Origin: Clitopilus passeckerianus
Lineage: Eukaryota; Basidiomycota; Agaricomycetes; Agaricales; Entolomataceae
Length of the DNA: 64,000 nucleotides
Direction: 5' to 3'
Assembly: GCA_944990035.1 (NCBI GenBank)
Contig: CALYLX010000097.1
Coordinates: forward strand, 248,001 to 312,000
In this document: positions 46,523 to 58,537 of the stretch, in pieces
Numbering within the stretch: the stretch's first letter is position 1
Layout: every line of letters starts with the position of its first letter
Program-made: the position numbers and the translations under genes
The notes under the pieces: model-generated
Seen by the model: the letters and a program-made list of their open reading frames with translations, nothing else
Database searches by the model: none
What the model was told of the DNA's origin: nothing

Positions 46523-47689
46523 TTACACAGAAAACCTGTCGAACCACCCAATGATGCCAAGAATGGACTCCTCCTTGGCCCATCCTGTATCGTCGTTAGT
46601 CCATCCAGAAAGACATAGCCCAAGTCAGGACCTACTCTCATTCTCTTTCTCAAGATTTCCTCGAGTTGCAAATCCGTGCGAAACTCCAGAGAACACCTGA
46701 ATGTGATAGAGCGCCTTCTTTTCCGCCAAAATATCCTCCGCCCTTCTACGGGATGCAGCAGGGAATGTGAAATCGCCCTCTGTTGGAGAGTCAGAGGGAT
46801 CAGCGATAAGATTGACTACCATTTAGATACAGATGCTTGGTGCTCACCAGCGCATGACATCAAAAGTGGTTCTAGAGGCCGCCGACCAAAACGTTATTAA
46901 CTGTACATCCTCGAGGACTATGCCACTTACTGGTCACCTTCCGGAAGTGATCCTCTTCTAGGAACGCAGGGTGGGCGAATGCCGCTGCTCTATTGGTGAG
47001 CTAAGAGTGAATGTGAATGAAATATTCTGCGCTGACCTGCCACAATTTCATCAGATGCAGTTAAGTCCAGGACAAATGGGCCGCCAAAGCAGTAGCCTAG
47101 AAGAAACTTATGAGCCCGGAATGAATCATAGACGGCTTAGGCGTGAACCGTACCGACACAGAAGTATTGCGCCTCCTTTCCTACGATATGAATATTGTCA
47201 GCTGATAAGTTGAAGACTATGGAATGGTACCAACCATAAGTATCCTTGACGGCTGCCAACCACTTAGGGACAATTTGTTTCTCCCTCAACCCGTCGCGTT
47301 TCCCAGTCGCCCATTTGAGGAGGTCAAATGTTGGATCTTGCATGTGAAGATGAACATAGTCTCCGAAGAGGTAATCGATTCCAAGAACCACATATCCTGG
47401 CGACAAGTGTTCATCAGTTCACGGTTGGGTAGGTTCATGTCAAGGGAGTCTTACCATTCTCCGCACAGCAGTCTTGTACCAGCTGGTTATTCTTCGAGAG
47501 GACGCCTCCAATATCCGAAAGGAATACCAGGGCTTTCTTAACGCCTTGGGGAGTAGCGCCAGCGGGTGGCTCAGAGAGGTAGGTTGGGATACCAGCAATA
47601 TCGATTGTCTTGCCTACAGGCGTCCCTTCATGTTTGACGCCTTTGATGCAGCAAGCGCCTGGAGGGCCAGCAAGAGTTTTTGAGGACAT
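46523..47689 (-). CDS. Dienelactone hydrolase family protein
   Basis: Alpha/beta-hydrolase with a Cys-Asp-His triad. Start at 47689: MSSKTLAGPPGACCIKGVKHEG, then GIPTYLSEP, ALVFLSDIGGV, VVLGIDYLFGD, DLLKWATGKR, and YFCV spliced to GYCFGGPFVLDL (nucleophile Cys in G-Y-C-F-G-G). Then AFAHPAFLEEDHF, LLMSCA spliced to EGDFTFP (Asp), and VSHGFATRG (His), ending IIGWFDRFSV at 46523. Seven or so short introns; all catalytic residues present. Soluble and probably cytosolic. Family members hydrolyse dienelactones or other small esters. Distance from the cluster (4.3 kb beyond the second regulator) leaves its membership open. Confidence 0.85.
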
Positions 47690-50471
47690 CTTAGAGTTTA
47701 CGGTGGCAGTTCGGGTTGAACCAATTCTGTACCCACACATATTATTATAATAGGCCGTCAGAAACGAATAATACTCGTCAGTTTGGAGAGACATACGTAC
47801 AAAAAGACCAGAGTTGCGAGGATTCGTCATATCATAGGGTGCTTGCAGCTGACGCGGCCCACCATAGAAATGAGCCTCAGGCCCTGATAACAACTACCGG
47901 ATAGACGGATGACATCTGATATGCATCTGGAAGGATACGCAACCGTGGTTCACAGGTGAGATTAGGCATGAAAACCACCACATGACGCGTCCCACGGGGC
48001 GCAGCAAGAGAGTTCATATACCACATATTTGAAGTTGATCGGTAGCAGTTGACCAGCTCGTGGAGAAGCTCGTTCCACCGAGCCTCTCTGAAGGGTTCCT
48101 CAGATACAATCTAGGGCGAAGGCTATATGACCACCCACCTGACATTCTGCGATGCACTGTATCTGCTTTGAAGCACAGCCGTTCCGTGCGGAATTCCAGC
48201 GAGAATAGAAGAGAGTCCCACAAGGCATAGGTCTTTTTTCAAGTAGTTTTTATCATGGCTCTCAAGAAGTGGTCCATACATAGACTGATGCAACTTGATT
48301 TTCAGTTCGAGACCAGGTTGACGCGAAAGCTACGGAAACCTGACCTCCAGCACTTGCACGCGGTAAGCTCTGGCACCCATGTAGTCTTAGTAGGATTATG
48401 GTTGTTTTCGGTGCTCCCTTTCTGGGTAGTTCTTAAGAACCAATAGCAACGACGGATTTCGTGCAGGTCGTTGTTGATACTGTTTGCCCCAGTTGCAGTG
48501 TCGATGCGATAACGACGTAAGTTCCAACAAAGAGCAATAAATCAGTATCGAGTACATCATTTTAGCTGAGATGTGCAGCTTAATTCTGTACCCACATTGG
48601 CACAATCGCTCTGTCACTTGGCAGCGTTTTCAGACCAGAGGTCCTCTTCCGAAGGAAAGTTAAGGTGAAGGCCCGAATGGAGCAACTGATGGAGAAACAA
48701 CGACAAACAACACCCAAGAGAGTAAGGACTCCGATTCACAACTCTCACACCAGTCGGTAGATTGAAGCAAGCCCTATGGGTGTCACCAGCCCAGACTCGC
48801 CGGTCTCTGAGCCAAAGAAAAGTTATTCAAACTCTGTTGATCATTTCTGGCCAGGCGGAAATGGTCCGGGTCCGGAGCAATCAATAGTTTCGTTCAGTTG
48901 CCCCTCAGTTTGGCACATCGATTCCGTGGAGGAAGCCCCAGAGGACTCATCAGCATGCAAGGAAGCTATAATCAATATACAAATCTGCTCTTATACTCTC
49001 ACTTTCTCCCCTTTCAGCTTGACGCGCCAAGGGACGACAATGTATAGAGCAGTGATCTCGGCCGACGGCTCCGGTTCTGACTTGAGCTCGCCTTATCACC
49101 AGGGCCGATGTTGGGAATCTTCAGCTATCGGACGAGGCTTTGCAAGCACATGCCCATGATGCTAGGACACTCACAAACAATGCCCTAACAATATGCTATA
49201 TTCGGTTCACCTGTCTAGCCAGGGCGGATTGTGTTCTACTTCCGTCGGGGTTCCCGTCGTGTTCGTTCCGCCATAACACACAAGGACTTCATCCTGCATC
49301 TTGAAATGGACGGCATACGGCATATCGGCTTGGCCAGTCGCAACTACCTATCCCCCATGTATTTACAGAATTTCCGTGTCTAGTCAAATTCAAGCAGGGT
49401 ATTCTTAGCAGGCAGTGAGGATCTCCTTTTCCGATATCCTATCCCCTTGGAGCCTTATTCTATGCCCATGCAATGCCGTCACGAAATGTCATATGGAAAG
49501 TCGTCATCGGTGTCCAACAAGATTAGAGCCTGTCACGGGAAAGACTGCAATGAGGTAGCCGTTTCCGTCATCGTCTCGTAAGTGATACCAGGTTGCGGTG
49601 ACGGAACAATGCCTTAGTCCATTATCCTTGCGTTTAACTTCATCGTCACCTTCTTACAAATTATCGTCCAGGTGCCTTCTCTACCCACGCTGGCGGATGC
49701 TGGATTGTCTACTTCCACCCACGATATTAGTTTGGCTCAAGCTCTAATTCTTCTAGTCGGGGGGCCTTCAAATCAGGTTCTTAGCTCAGATTACCGCCAA
49801 CGTCGTTGCAGTCAACAAAGCCTTCCCCGTAAATTGGTCGACCACTTGGCTGTTAAGTTCCTGAGCAACCCTTGGGACCGGTGCTCGAATATTCCTCCTC
49901 GAACCAAGTGCTGAGCCTCCGTATTTTATGTTCAGTCCTCGCTCTCCGGCTAGTTGTCTTCGTTTATAGACTTTATTTGTACCTTGCTCCTTGGGATTCG
50001 AAAGTAGCTGACATGAACAATGAAAAATGGTCAGTGATCCAGATGAAGACTTGGAAGAACTTGGCTGAACCAAATGAAGATTGAATTATGAGTATCCTAT
50101 CAATACCCCATTGACGACAACGAAGTGAAGAAGGACCCAAATATCGATCAGGGAACATGCGTATGCAAACCCCATCCAATCTTGACTCACGTAACCAATC
50201 CACTCCCAATCCCAACAACTTGACTGACGGTTCCCCCAAATACCTTGACCGCCGAATGCCCAATAGTTCTTCCTCCATCCGCTCCAGCACCCTCAGCGAC
50301 GACCTTCATCCCCCCATTTAGGTCCACGGTCTTCAGACCCCCCATAACGCCTCTCCCGAACCCCGATAACGCAGACAAATCCGCCGCCGCCTGCGGTACC
50401 AGCGCTGGAACCGCCACCCCAACACCCACAACCCCCGCAGCAGTAGCGTAAGGATGGTCGTGCGCCAGCAG
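47690..50471. other. 2.8-kb region, no confident gene
   Basis: No family recognised on either strand. At the right end (50190-50471) a minus-strand open stretch continues in frame after the stop of the Slm-type gene (see findings). Open frames at 48776-49159 and 49672-49914 lack motifs and are left uncalled. Confidence 0.4.
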
Positions 50472-53111
50472 TCATAATTCCTCCTTGAATCGACTCTCCA
50501 CCTTATCTGATTGCGCAGCCTTCGTCCCATCACCCTCGTCGGGTTCGGGTTTTAGGTCAGGGCCTACTTGGTCGGAAGTACCGTGAGCTGTCTTCGGTGG
50601 GGGGATTTCCTGGTCATCCTCGACCGGCGCCGCTGGTGGCGGTTCCGTGGCCACAGGCGTATCCTCATGGGTATCTACAACGTGAGGATGGACGTCACGG
50701 CCTTCCGGCGCCTTCTCCTGCTGCCTTTTGCTCGGTGTTCTCTTGACGTTGGCACCTGTATTCGAACCAGTGACAGTGGCGTCAACTCCTTCTCCATACA
50801 CAGTATCATCGTAGTTCGGTTCGGTAGCAGTAGCAGTGTCAGGACGAGCCGCATCGCTGTTGACGCGTGTGCGTTGGTGTTCATCGTCGTCTTGCTTAGG
50901 ATTCGGATCATATTTCCCAATCTATGGAAGAAACAAAAAGGTATGAACATAGGGTATTTCCAAAAATTGAATGAAATGAGAATAGAAAGCGATGAGAGAG
51001 TACGAAAGAGAAAACGCCTGATCCATCCAATAACAACATCCAACAAGTCCAAGAACAAGAAGAGCGAAAGAGCAAGCTAAGCTTCATCGACTTTACTTAC
51101 GGGATATTCACCCGGCAAGTGTTCGACTGCAGGTGCAGGTTTCTTGTCAAGCCCGACTCCATACCCATTCTGGGTATGCCCAGGATGACTGTACCTTGGA
51201 GGCTCACTGTGTGCATCGGCATACATATCCTCCCCATCATCCTCTCCCTCTCCTCCATTAACGCCAACCTCATCGTGCCCATGTCCATGCTCATGATGAA
51301 TCGGCAACCCCTCATCATGATCAACCTCCTCCTCAACACTACTCCCCTCCACCTCCTCATCCTCATCAACCTCCTCCTCCCCCTCCTCCTCCGAATTATA
51401 CCCAACACTCCTAACAGCAGCCGCAATCGGCCCACTCCTCTCCATACTCTCACTCGCCACCAAAAACCTCGCACAAAGCATCCTCAAATCATTCCACCAC
51501 TCCATCATATCCTCCCTACTCCTCGCCCTAAAACTATACGCATGCCCACTCCCTCCCCCGCTCCCTCCAAACGTCCCACTCCGCTTCAAAAGCGAACTCA
51601 ATCCATGCCCAGCCTTAGTGGTCCCCGTCCCATCCTTCCTCTCCTCGATATGGAACTTATGCGACCTCGCATTCTGGCCGGACGGCGGGCCAAGTGTACA
51701 CGCAGGGAGGAACAGACTAAACATCGGAACCAACCCCTCCTGGCTTCTCGGATCCGCACTCTTGTATTCATGCAAGAACCCAGCAGGGGTTAGGACGAAA
51801 TAGCTTTCCCTATACCGCCTCGTATACCGTTTCTTCCTCTCCAGCCAGCCGGAATGAACAGGGATAACGGAGGGGTCTTCCCGGCTCGGGTAGTCGATTC
51901 TGCTGGGATCGCGGAGGGGCGTTTCGGGGTCTAGGAGGTGGTCGCTCCGGGCTGCGAAGCTGATCCATTCTTGGTCGGGTTGGAGGGAGTTGAAGTGCGT
52001 TGTGAGGGACTGGAAGGTGTCGGCTACGGCGATGGAGGAGCGGGACTGCCATTCGTCAAAGGTCTGCCAGGCGGATTGGAGAGCACGGACGATGCCTTCT
52101 TCGAAGTGGGCGGAATTCTGCTGCATAATGATGATGGACTTCTGGAGAAGGTTTTCTTCGTGGACTTGTTTCTGGAGTTGGTGTACAACGGCTTGGTTGG
52201 CGACGAAGCTAACATAGGAAATTATTCAAGTCATACGAGAAGGAAGAAGCAGGGCATTAAACATACGGGTCGTTCTTGTGAGTAACGTGCATGGGCGAGT
52301 TCTTGAAGAGAGAGATGTTCGTTGAGAGTTCAGTGATAAGGCGAGCAGACATTTCGCGCTCTTTGGCTACGTTTGTAGCCAGCTTCCCAGTGTCATTCTG
52401 GATGTTCTGCGAGCAGACATTACAGCGACGATAAAGACAATAGACACGTCGCTAGGCATACCTTGAGGTGAGCCTTAATCTCTGTCCGTAGCTTCTCAAG
52501 ATGTTGGACAATAGAGCTATCTATCGTTCGCCCAAGATTCGCATGTTGGTCGGCGATGACTCGAGTCTTGTCTCGGATACTATAGTACACGTCCTAGGAG
52601 AGTTGCGAGTTAGTCTCTATAGCTCAAATCCACCTCTGAGTATCGTACCTGGAGTCCATTTTCGCCCAAGAACTGATTCCCAGACCGAAATGGAACTTGA
52701 ATGACAGCCCCAAGCCTAGTCAGCTCCTTCGCAACATTATTCTCAATATCAGCAATTCCCTGTAGAAACCGGTGTCAGAGCTGCCACAGACGACTAACAA
52801 AGCAGTTCAAGTACTTCAAAGTAAGCAATGAGCTGCTTGACGATGGCCTTCCAGGCGACGAAGCGTTCAATGAGAACGTCGGAAGGTCTGAGATCCTGCG
52901 GTTGAATTGCCTTCTTGATCAACGATTGGTTTCTGGACATCGTTGATCCATGTTTACTAGCCCTCGATATAGAGGTAGCTCGAGAGGCTGAGCGTTGCAG
53001 CTCGACTTCGTGGTTCATGTCGTGCTCGTCGTCAAAACGGTCGTGTCCGTCGTTGGCAGTGATGAACAGAAATTGGCCGCGATTTAAGAGTCTGGAATGA
53101 TTTGACGTCAT
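50472..53111 (-). CDS. Slm1/Slm2-type PH-domain protein (TORC2 effector)
   Basis: Conserved fungal phosphoinositide-binding protein acting at plasma-membrane eisosomes downstream of TORC2. The start is likely ATG 53111 (MTSNHSRLLNRG) with an alternative at 53018. Exons give an F-BAR-like coiled region (RPSDVLIERFVAWKAIVKQLIAYFE, GIADIENNVAKELTRLG, DVYYSIRDKTRVIADQHANL, TGKLATNVAKEREMSARLI, VHEENLLQKSIIIMQQNS). A PH domain follows at about 51,450-51,860: VHSGWLERKKRYTRRYRESYFVLTPAGFLHEYKS through MMEWWNDLRMLCARF. Then comes an acidic His/Glu/Asp-rich tail with a long run of E and D, an intron near 50,925-51,090, and a last exon (IGKYDPNPKQDDDEHQ...ESRFKEEL) ending at 50472. A housekeeping gene; probably outside the cluster. 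Confidence 0.87.
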
Positions 53112-53908
53112 CAACAACACGTGTTCGGCAGAGGGAGCCTGTTGCCAAACAGAGACAATTAGCACTGCCTTCAATTCGCGAAGCGAAGAGAGCTAACCAT
53201 CCTCGGGTTGAACGGATGTGTGAGGACTCCACTAGACCGTCATAAACTCTCAAATTCAGGCCAAATCGGGCCTCAAGGCTCGCAAAATACAGTCAAGTCG
53301 CGGCTTTCTTACGGAAGAACTACGTACGGGAGCTTACCTTGATCTGGGCCGAGCAACTGCTACATTGCCGTACCTTGAAAAACTCGTCCGCCTTCACATG
53401 TTTTGACTGAGGACTCAGGGCGCCTCAAATCTCCATGATAATTCAATGGTCATTAGACGCTTTTGACTTACTAAGATCCAGGAGCAGTAGGGGTCCTCTT
53501 GATTGAAAAGCAACTAGAACCTTTGAATGATCGATCACTTCCGAATCCAAGACGGATCTGGTGGTATGCCCGACGTATCGCGAATTCTTCCTCTTGGCCG
53601 TTTCTCGCTACTTCAACTCCAGATGAATGGCCAATGAACATTGTCGCGCGCTATTCTAACCAATTTCCTCTACGATGCGACTTTCACTTCAAGTTCGTTG
53701 TTCTGGCAGAGAACGACGGACAATCATACCAAAAAGGTATGGCCGCCGCTCAGGGACATCTCCAAGCAGAAACCATGAATCCCCACCTGACGGTCCTAGC
53801 ACATAGAGTTTTACCGTCGCAGTCGAAAGGCTACATAACCCCCATCATGCGGCTTCCCGTTGCCTACCATGCTTCCCCAATCCTCCTACCCCTGGTTCCC
53901 CCCTGAAG
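53112..53908. other. Divergent upstream region of Slm-type gene and DUF6533 gene A
   Basis: Part of this stretch (about 53,100-53,500) and the Slm 5' exon recur in diverged form at 59,590-60,300. No separate gene seen; the open frame at 53499-53906 has no motif and abuts the membrane-protein start. Confidence 0.45.
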
Positions 53909-55567
53909 ATGGCAGATACCGCATTCAATATGTGGGTCTTGTCGAGTCCCTCTGCAAGGAAGCTTAACTTTCACCGGGATGACACCTAGGCTCTTCTAAC
54001 TATCATCCTTCATTGTTCCAATGTATGATCACGGTACGTGTCCGCGCAACTCTCCAGACTCACGCAAATCTCACGTAAACTCCAGGATTAACGTTCTCGG
54101 AAGAAGTCGAGAAGATATGGATGCGTCGTTTCACCGGAGTCACTCTTTTATTTCTCCTAAACCGCTATTTCACCCCTATCGAAATGGCCTTCGCTGTCGT
54201 AGGTACGCCTACAAGCCGTCGCCTCGCGACAACTTCATGCTGATGTAGCCCCACAACCTAGCCGTTAACGATCCTGATTATGTTGGCGAGGTGAGCGCTC
54301 CTCCAATCAACTCGACGCGAGACCCATTCCATTCGTACGGTCACTCAGCTGTATGTGCTACCCCAACACCCGGAATAGAATTGCTCACGTTTTCAAAGCT
54401 GTAGGAATACCGTTAAAATGCAAGCCTTTGGGGCAGTGGCTATTGTGACGGGTTCGTCTATTCCTCTTAATGCCTTCACCCGTTGACGCCCGCTCATCTT
54501 ATTTACAGTCTGTGAACGTTAGTACACCCTCTCCACCTGGCTGAGGTTGCAACTGAAAGGAGCTTTAATCAATCAGTCGTCATGATCCTTCGCGTCGTAG
54601 CGTTCTGGGATCGCTCGAGGGCGGTTATCATCCTCCTAGCCGTCATGTGGGTAGCTCAGGTCGTTGTATCCTGCATCGGGTTCTCTAGTGGCCATGGTGC
54701 GTTTTTCTCTGCCCTGCACTCGCCAATGCTACCATAACAAGATACTGAATTCGAGTCTATCTTTCAAGCGGTATGGCAATGGCCTCGTCCGGATATGTAC
54801 GGTAAGGCGGCCTCATGGTCTTGGACTACCTCGATACCTGATCAACCATCCAGGGTGTGTATATATGGGTGGCAGTTCCATATTTCGTAAGCCAAATTTT
54901 CCTTCCTTGAACCTCTCATTTCAACTTGAATACCGTTCAAAGCGGCAATCTGGATAATTGCCTTAATAACAAACACTACAATATTTCTTCTCACTATCTA
55001 CCGCTCAATTCACAAACAGCTTTTACCGGGGCGTGATACTCCGTTCGTACCTATCTCGTTGAAGTCCTCTTCCTTCAACTTCAGCAGCTAATCCACCGCC
55101 ACAACCCAGAATATTACGAGTTTTTATACGAGATGGAGTGGTATACTTCGCCATCATCTTCATTGCCAACCTTATCAACACCTTAATCTATTTTGTCAGT
55201 CGCCGTTATCCCACTCTTTCCCTTTGTATTTATCTACGGCTGTGCTAACTAGAGCCATGCTTCCAATTAGCTCGCCCCTTGGGAAAGCAAATCCCTTACA
55301 ACCTCTTTCACGACAGTCATAACGTCCACCATGGTCTCACGGCTCGTCCTCAACCTCCGGCTCGCAGCGGCGGCGACGCAGGCCCTAACAACGACTGATT
55401 GGGATGGTAGGCAAAGTCAACCGTTGAGCTTCCTTCACAGGACGATTGAGCATATTGGAGAGGATATAGATGAGAAGGGAGGAGATGAAGTTACATGGGA
55501 AGGAGATAAGAACGAAATTGAAGATGTAGATATTCCGCTGCGCGATATACCCAAGCACTGTGCATAG
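53909..55567 (+). CDS. DUF6533-type integral membrane protein, copy A
   Basis: Basidiomycete multi-pass membrane protein encoded by about ten very short exons. ATG at 53909 (MADTAFNM), then the DUF6533 signature LTFSEEVEKIWMRRFTGVTLLFLLNRYF (54,085-54,170). Next MQAFGAVAIVT, VVMILRVVAFWDRSRAVIILLAVMWVAQ, VWQWPRPDMYG, and KAAIWIIALITNTTIFLLTIYR. Then VVYFAIIFIANLINTLIYF and a cytosolic tail (MVSRLVLNLRLAAAATQ...EIEDVDIPLRDIPKHCA) to 55567. Seven helices are likely. Exons between 54.2 and 54.5 kb are less certain. Function of the family is unknown. Copy B at 60622-62251 is a diverged duplicate with the same exon order. Confidence 0.72.
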
Positions 55568-55760
55568 AGTCTTTTAGACCGCAGGAGCACATAATCTTGC
55601 TGTGAAACCTTAACGCATGTGACTCCTCGTCCATGAGAACTTTGTCGCCACTTCACATGTTTCGATCGAAGCCTGCTACGATGGCCAATAGACACGTTCT
55701 ACTGTCTTCCAGGAAACGCAGGGGCTTCTTGTGTAACGAGGACCCATCAGCGTACCGATC
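55568..55760. repeat. Partial third copy of the duplicated upstream sequence
   Basis: About 55,600-55,740 resembles 60,128-60,265 (upstream of copy B), including ACTTTG-CGCCAC/ACCATTTCACATG, GATGG-GGCCA and GAAACGCAGGG-CTTCTTG blocks. A short, diverged remnant of the unit that precedes both membrane-protein genes. Confidence 0.5.
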
Positions 55761-56442
55761 TAAGCGGATCGCATTCAACTGATTGGGGACTTGAACGCTA
55801 TCACGAGTACGACATATCACTCAATGGGGGTACGCTATCTTTACGCCACCAATTCGCAGATAGAGGGTACCCCGCATGGCAGAGAGACATACTTCCAAAG
55901 AGAAAGGACAGATATGCACAGGATGGTTGCCTCAACTGAATCTGATTTTCTGGCGATTATCTTCAACTCTTCGACCTCAACAATACATGCGAGACGCTTT
56001 TTGACCGTAACGATTGTCTCAAAAACTTCATCAAAGGTGTAGTAGATCCGGATTCGTCCCCGAACCGACGACAAATACATTCATACAACTCACGACTCCT
56101 GAAGCACGGGACGATAGATGTTTGCTTGGTAGGCATTGTAATCTACTCCGAGTCATCTGCGGCCTCAGGCCATTAGTAGTTTCCAAACCTTTGGGGCTCA
56201 AATGCCACCCCAGGAAAGGGGTGACATCCGGTAATATCATAACATCTGGGGAACCTGAGAGTTGTAGGCCACATCCGTTAGACTCGTAGCGCCTGAGAAG
56301 CACGAGGGTAGTCAGCAGGTGTTTCAGCGCTAGAAGGCCTTCAATCGATGGAACGCAATCATAGCATAGCACAAATCGATTTAAGAGTCTGTTTGGTCAG
56401 AGCAGATCCCAAAAATCCTCCCCCTCCGAGTACAACCCAACA
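55761..56442. other. Intergenic region upstream of the cysteine-rich peptide gene
   Basis: No gene recognised. Short open frames on both strands only. Should contain the promoter of the gene at 56443. Confidence 0.4.
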
Positions 56443-56939
56443 ATGAAATTCACGTCTGCCTCCACTCTCACTACCCTCGTGGCCATGGCCATGTCGGTTT
56501 CGTCTGCCTCTTCAGGTGGCAGCGGCTGCCTTCCTCTCTTGAGGGGCGGCCAGGATCCTCTGATGCCCATCGCAAGTTCCAGCAGTACGTATCTCATCTT
56601 TGTTGCTAAATAGACCCCACCTCCAACTGACTACTCATATCTGCAGACCAGCTTGCCATTGACAGTAATGGTACCAACACCTACAGCGCAATGCCTACCC
56701 ATACAAACGAAGCTACTAGCGAGCCAACTAGGGCATATTTTCCAGACACTCCTGAGAACAGAGCAAACCCCTTGATACCGACCAAGGAGATGCTGGAGAC
56801 TGAGAAAGCAGCTCTTGAAGCGGCTGACGAGAGCTGTAGGCCGTATGGTCATTCGTGTGAGACGACACCTGGCGCCTGGCCATGCTGCGCCCCATACACT
56901 TGTTACGCCGTCTTTTTGTTGGCCGGTTGGTGTTGGTAA
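56443..56939 (+). CDS. Secreted six-cysteine knottin-like peptide precursor
   Basis: 144 residues from two exons (intron about 56,583-56,643, donor GTACGT, acceptor CTGCAG). The N-terminus MKFTSASTLTTLVAMAMSVSSA is a typical signal peptide. A Ser/Thr/Pro/Glu-rich pro-region (about residues 30-105) follows, then a compact C-terminal domain with cysteines at 111, 118, 127, 128, 133 and 143: spacing C-x6-C-x8-CC-x4-C-x9-C. This matches the inhibitor-cystine-knot pattern seen in secreted defence or effector-type peptides of many eukaryotes. No dibasic Kex2 site is obvious before the domain. Function is unknown. The gene lies in the 1.6-kb stretch that is present in the left but absent from the right copy of the duplication. 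Confidence 0.72.
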
Positions 56940-57360
56940 ACGTAGGGAGCTTCACGATCATGCTTGGTTTCAAGAAATTAGCTACAGTAGTTGATAGGGA
57001 CCGCTTGATTTATTCCTGTTGTATTGTTGTTGTCAAAATGATTCCTGTCAGGACGTTCAATTGTCGTTGGTCTTTTTCACGCCTATTTATTGGAATTCGT
57101 CAAATGATTCGTAAATGATGTTCGGGAGAAGGTCCAACAACTGATCTCCCAACGACAACTCGTGTCTGGTCCCCTCGGAGGGGTGTTTGGAACGTTGATA
57201 TTTTTTGATCCGTTATAGAGTGCAATCGCAGCTGAGAGATGCCTCCACTTCCCCACTGGCGGGTCCCTGCGTTGGTACCATACAAGAAGGCGTAGGCCGT
57301 AGACCTTTCTACACGAACCATACCTATCCTCTCTATCTTGCAGCGCCAGGCCACTTAACC
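56940..57360. other. Intergenic region, no gene recognised
   Basis: Follows the cysteine-rich peptide gene; includes its probable 3' untranslated region. No motif-bearing open frame. Confidence 0.4.
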
Positions 57361-57960
57361 CTTCCTGGTCCCTGATATCCTCGTATCACACTCGACGATC
57401 TGACTTGCACCGCAGGCAACCCTCTAAACTCGAGTGACATGAGCGCCCGCCTGACCTCGTGACGCTGCAATTTAACGGCTGTCAGTGTCATAGTCTACTG
57501 CGGTCTGCGACTTGACTGCGACAGCAGAAAAAGTTTGCTTACAAGAATGTGGAATATATGATGCCTTGAGCTAGTAAAGATTTGGATACACTCATGGTGT
57601 CATTTTTCGTGTTCTATTAGGCGCCTTATCTATGTATCGACCGCTCGAACAACTGCTTGTCGTCGGCGCCACCGTAGGCGTCTGTCGATCAAATACAAAT
57701 GAAGTCATTTCCTTCCTCCGATTTTAGATAAAGATGGTTATGGCCTGATGCCCTTTTCTGTATGCCCAGTATATAGTTAGTGAGTTGGAATCACCGGCTG
57801 GAGGGGACCATACCGATGTCCTCATTTCCCGTGCGTGCTCGTCGGGAAGCTCGCCCAGTAAGTCTAGGGCTAACAACCTACGATTGGGTAAACTTCCCAG
57901 TATGGTATGCTTTCCAGTGTGGAAGGGATTCCGTAGGCTCGTAACACAGCCCCTTGCGCG
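57361..57960. repeat. Duplicated segment, left copy (matches about 62,430-63,000)
   Basis: Collinear similarity with 62,430-63,000: shared blocks include GAGTGACATGAGCGCC, CTGACCTCGTG-CGCTGC, TTCTATTAGGCG versus TTTTATTAGGCG, and a block around 57,790-57,900 with GATGTCCTCA-TTCCC. Diverged by substitutions and small indels, so an old duplication. Confidence 0.7.
57816..57930 (+). pseudogene. Exon 1 relic of a membrane-protein gene
   Basis: ATG at 57816 opens MSSFPVRARREARPVSLGLT followed by TYDWVNFPVWYAFQ, parallel to exon 1 of the gene at 62863 (TYGWVNFPAWYAFQ). The later exons of that gene do not follow here, so this is a truncated copy left by the segmental duplication. Confidence 0.55.
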
Positions 57961-58144
57961 TCAGAGGGGCCGGTCATCGGTCTAGGACTCGGAGGAGAGC
58001 TGCCTCGCCGTTCTGAAGAAGATTCATCACCAATGTGAGCCGGTGGGCCTGACATGCTACTTCTTGAATGACTGTGATCTGATAGCATTACTCCCATATC
58101 CAAGGCGAGGCGAATGTATTGGCGTCTTGCAAGTCTGATCTTTT

Positions 58145-58537
58145 CTGTTAGGCCCAGATGGTATAACTGCGCTCCACCTGGCAGCGGCGAAAGGGCACTT
58201 GGGCGTCGTGGATTGTCTTGTCGAGAGTGGAGCTGCTCTGAATATAAAAGGCGAGGAACATCTTTAGGCCGAAATTCGGAGTGTTGACCTTATAGTCTAG
58301 CGAATGATGGTGGCACACCACTTCACAAGGCCACATGTAATGGGCGCACGGAGATCGTCAAATCTCTCGTCGAGAATGGCGCAGACTTGGCTGAAACAGG
58401 TAGGACACCCCCTCACTCCACTGCTCGGCATACCAATAATCTTTCTCTATAAAGATGGTGATAAGGCACCCCAATGTGCATTAGACCGGAACCATGAGGG
58501 TATCGTCGAAGTCTTGCGATCACGCCAATCGGCCTGA
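58145..58537 (+). pseudogene. Ankyrin-repeat gene relic
   Basis: Three ankyrin-like units can be read, in changing frames: PDGITALHLAAAKGHLGVVD (about 58,150), then RTEIVKSLVENGADLAET (about 58,340) and HEGIVEVLRSRQSA with a stop at 58537. Consensus features (TALHLAA, GH, VV..LV..GA) are clear. The parts may be joined by introns, but the first unit runs into a stop and no start exon is visible, so a decayed 3' end is more likely than an active gene. Confidence 0.5.

Noticed and set aside
48776..49159. Open frame of 127 codons as a gene
   Set aside because: Composition and motifs do not suggest a protein family and no exon structure could be built.
51119..51793. Long plus-strand open frame (224 codons) opposite the Slm-type gene
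   Set aside because: Arises from the acidic Glu/Asp codons of the opposite strand, giving a Leu/Ile/Pro-rich shadow without motifs.
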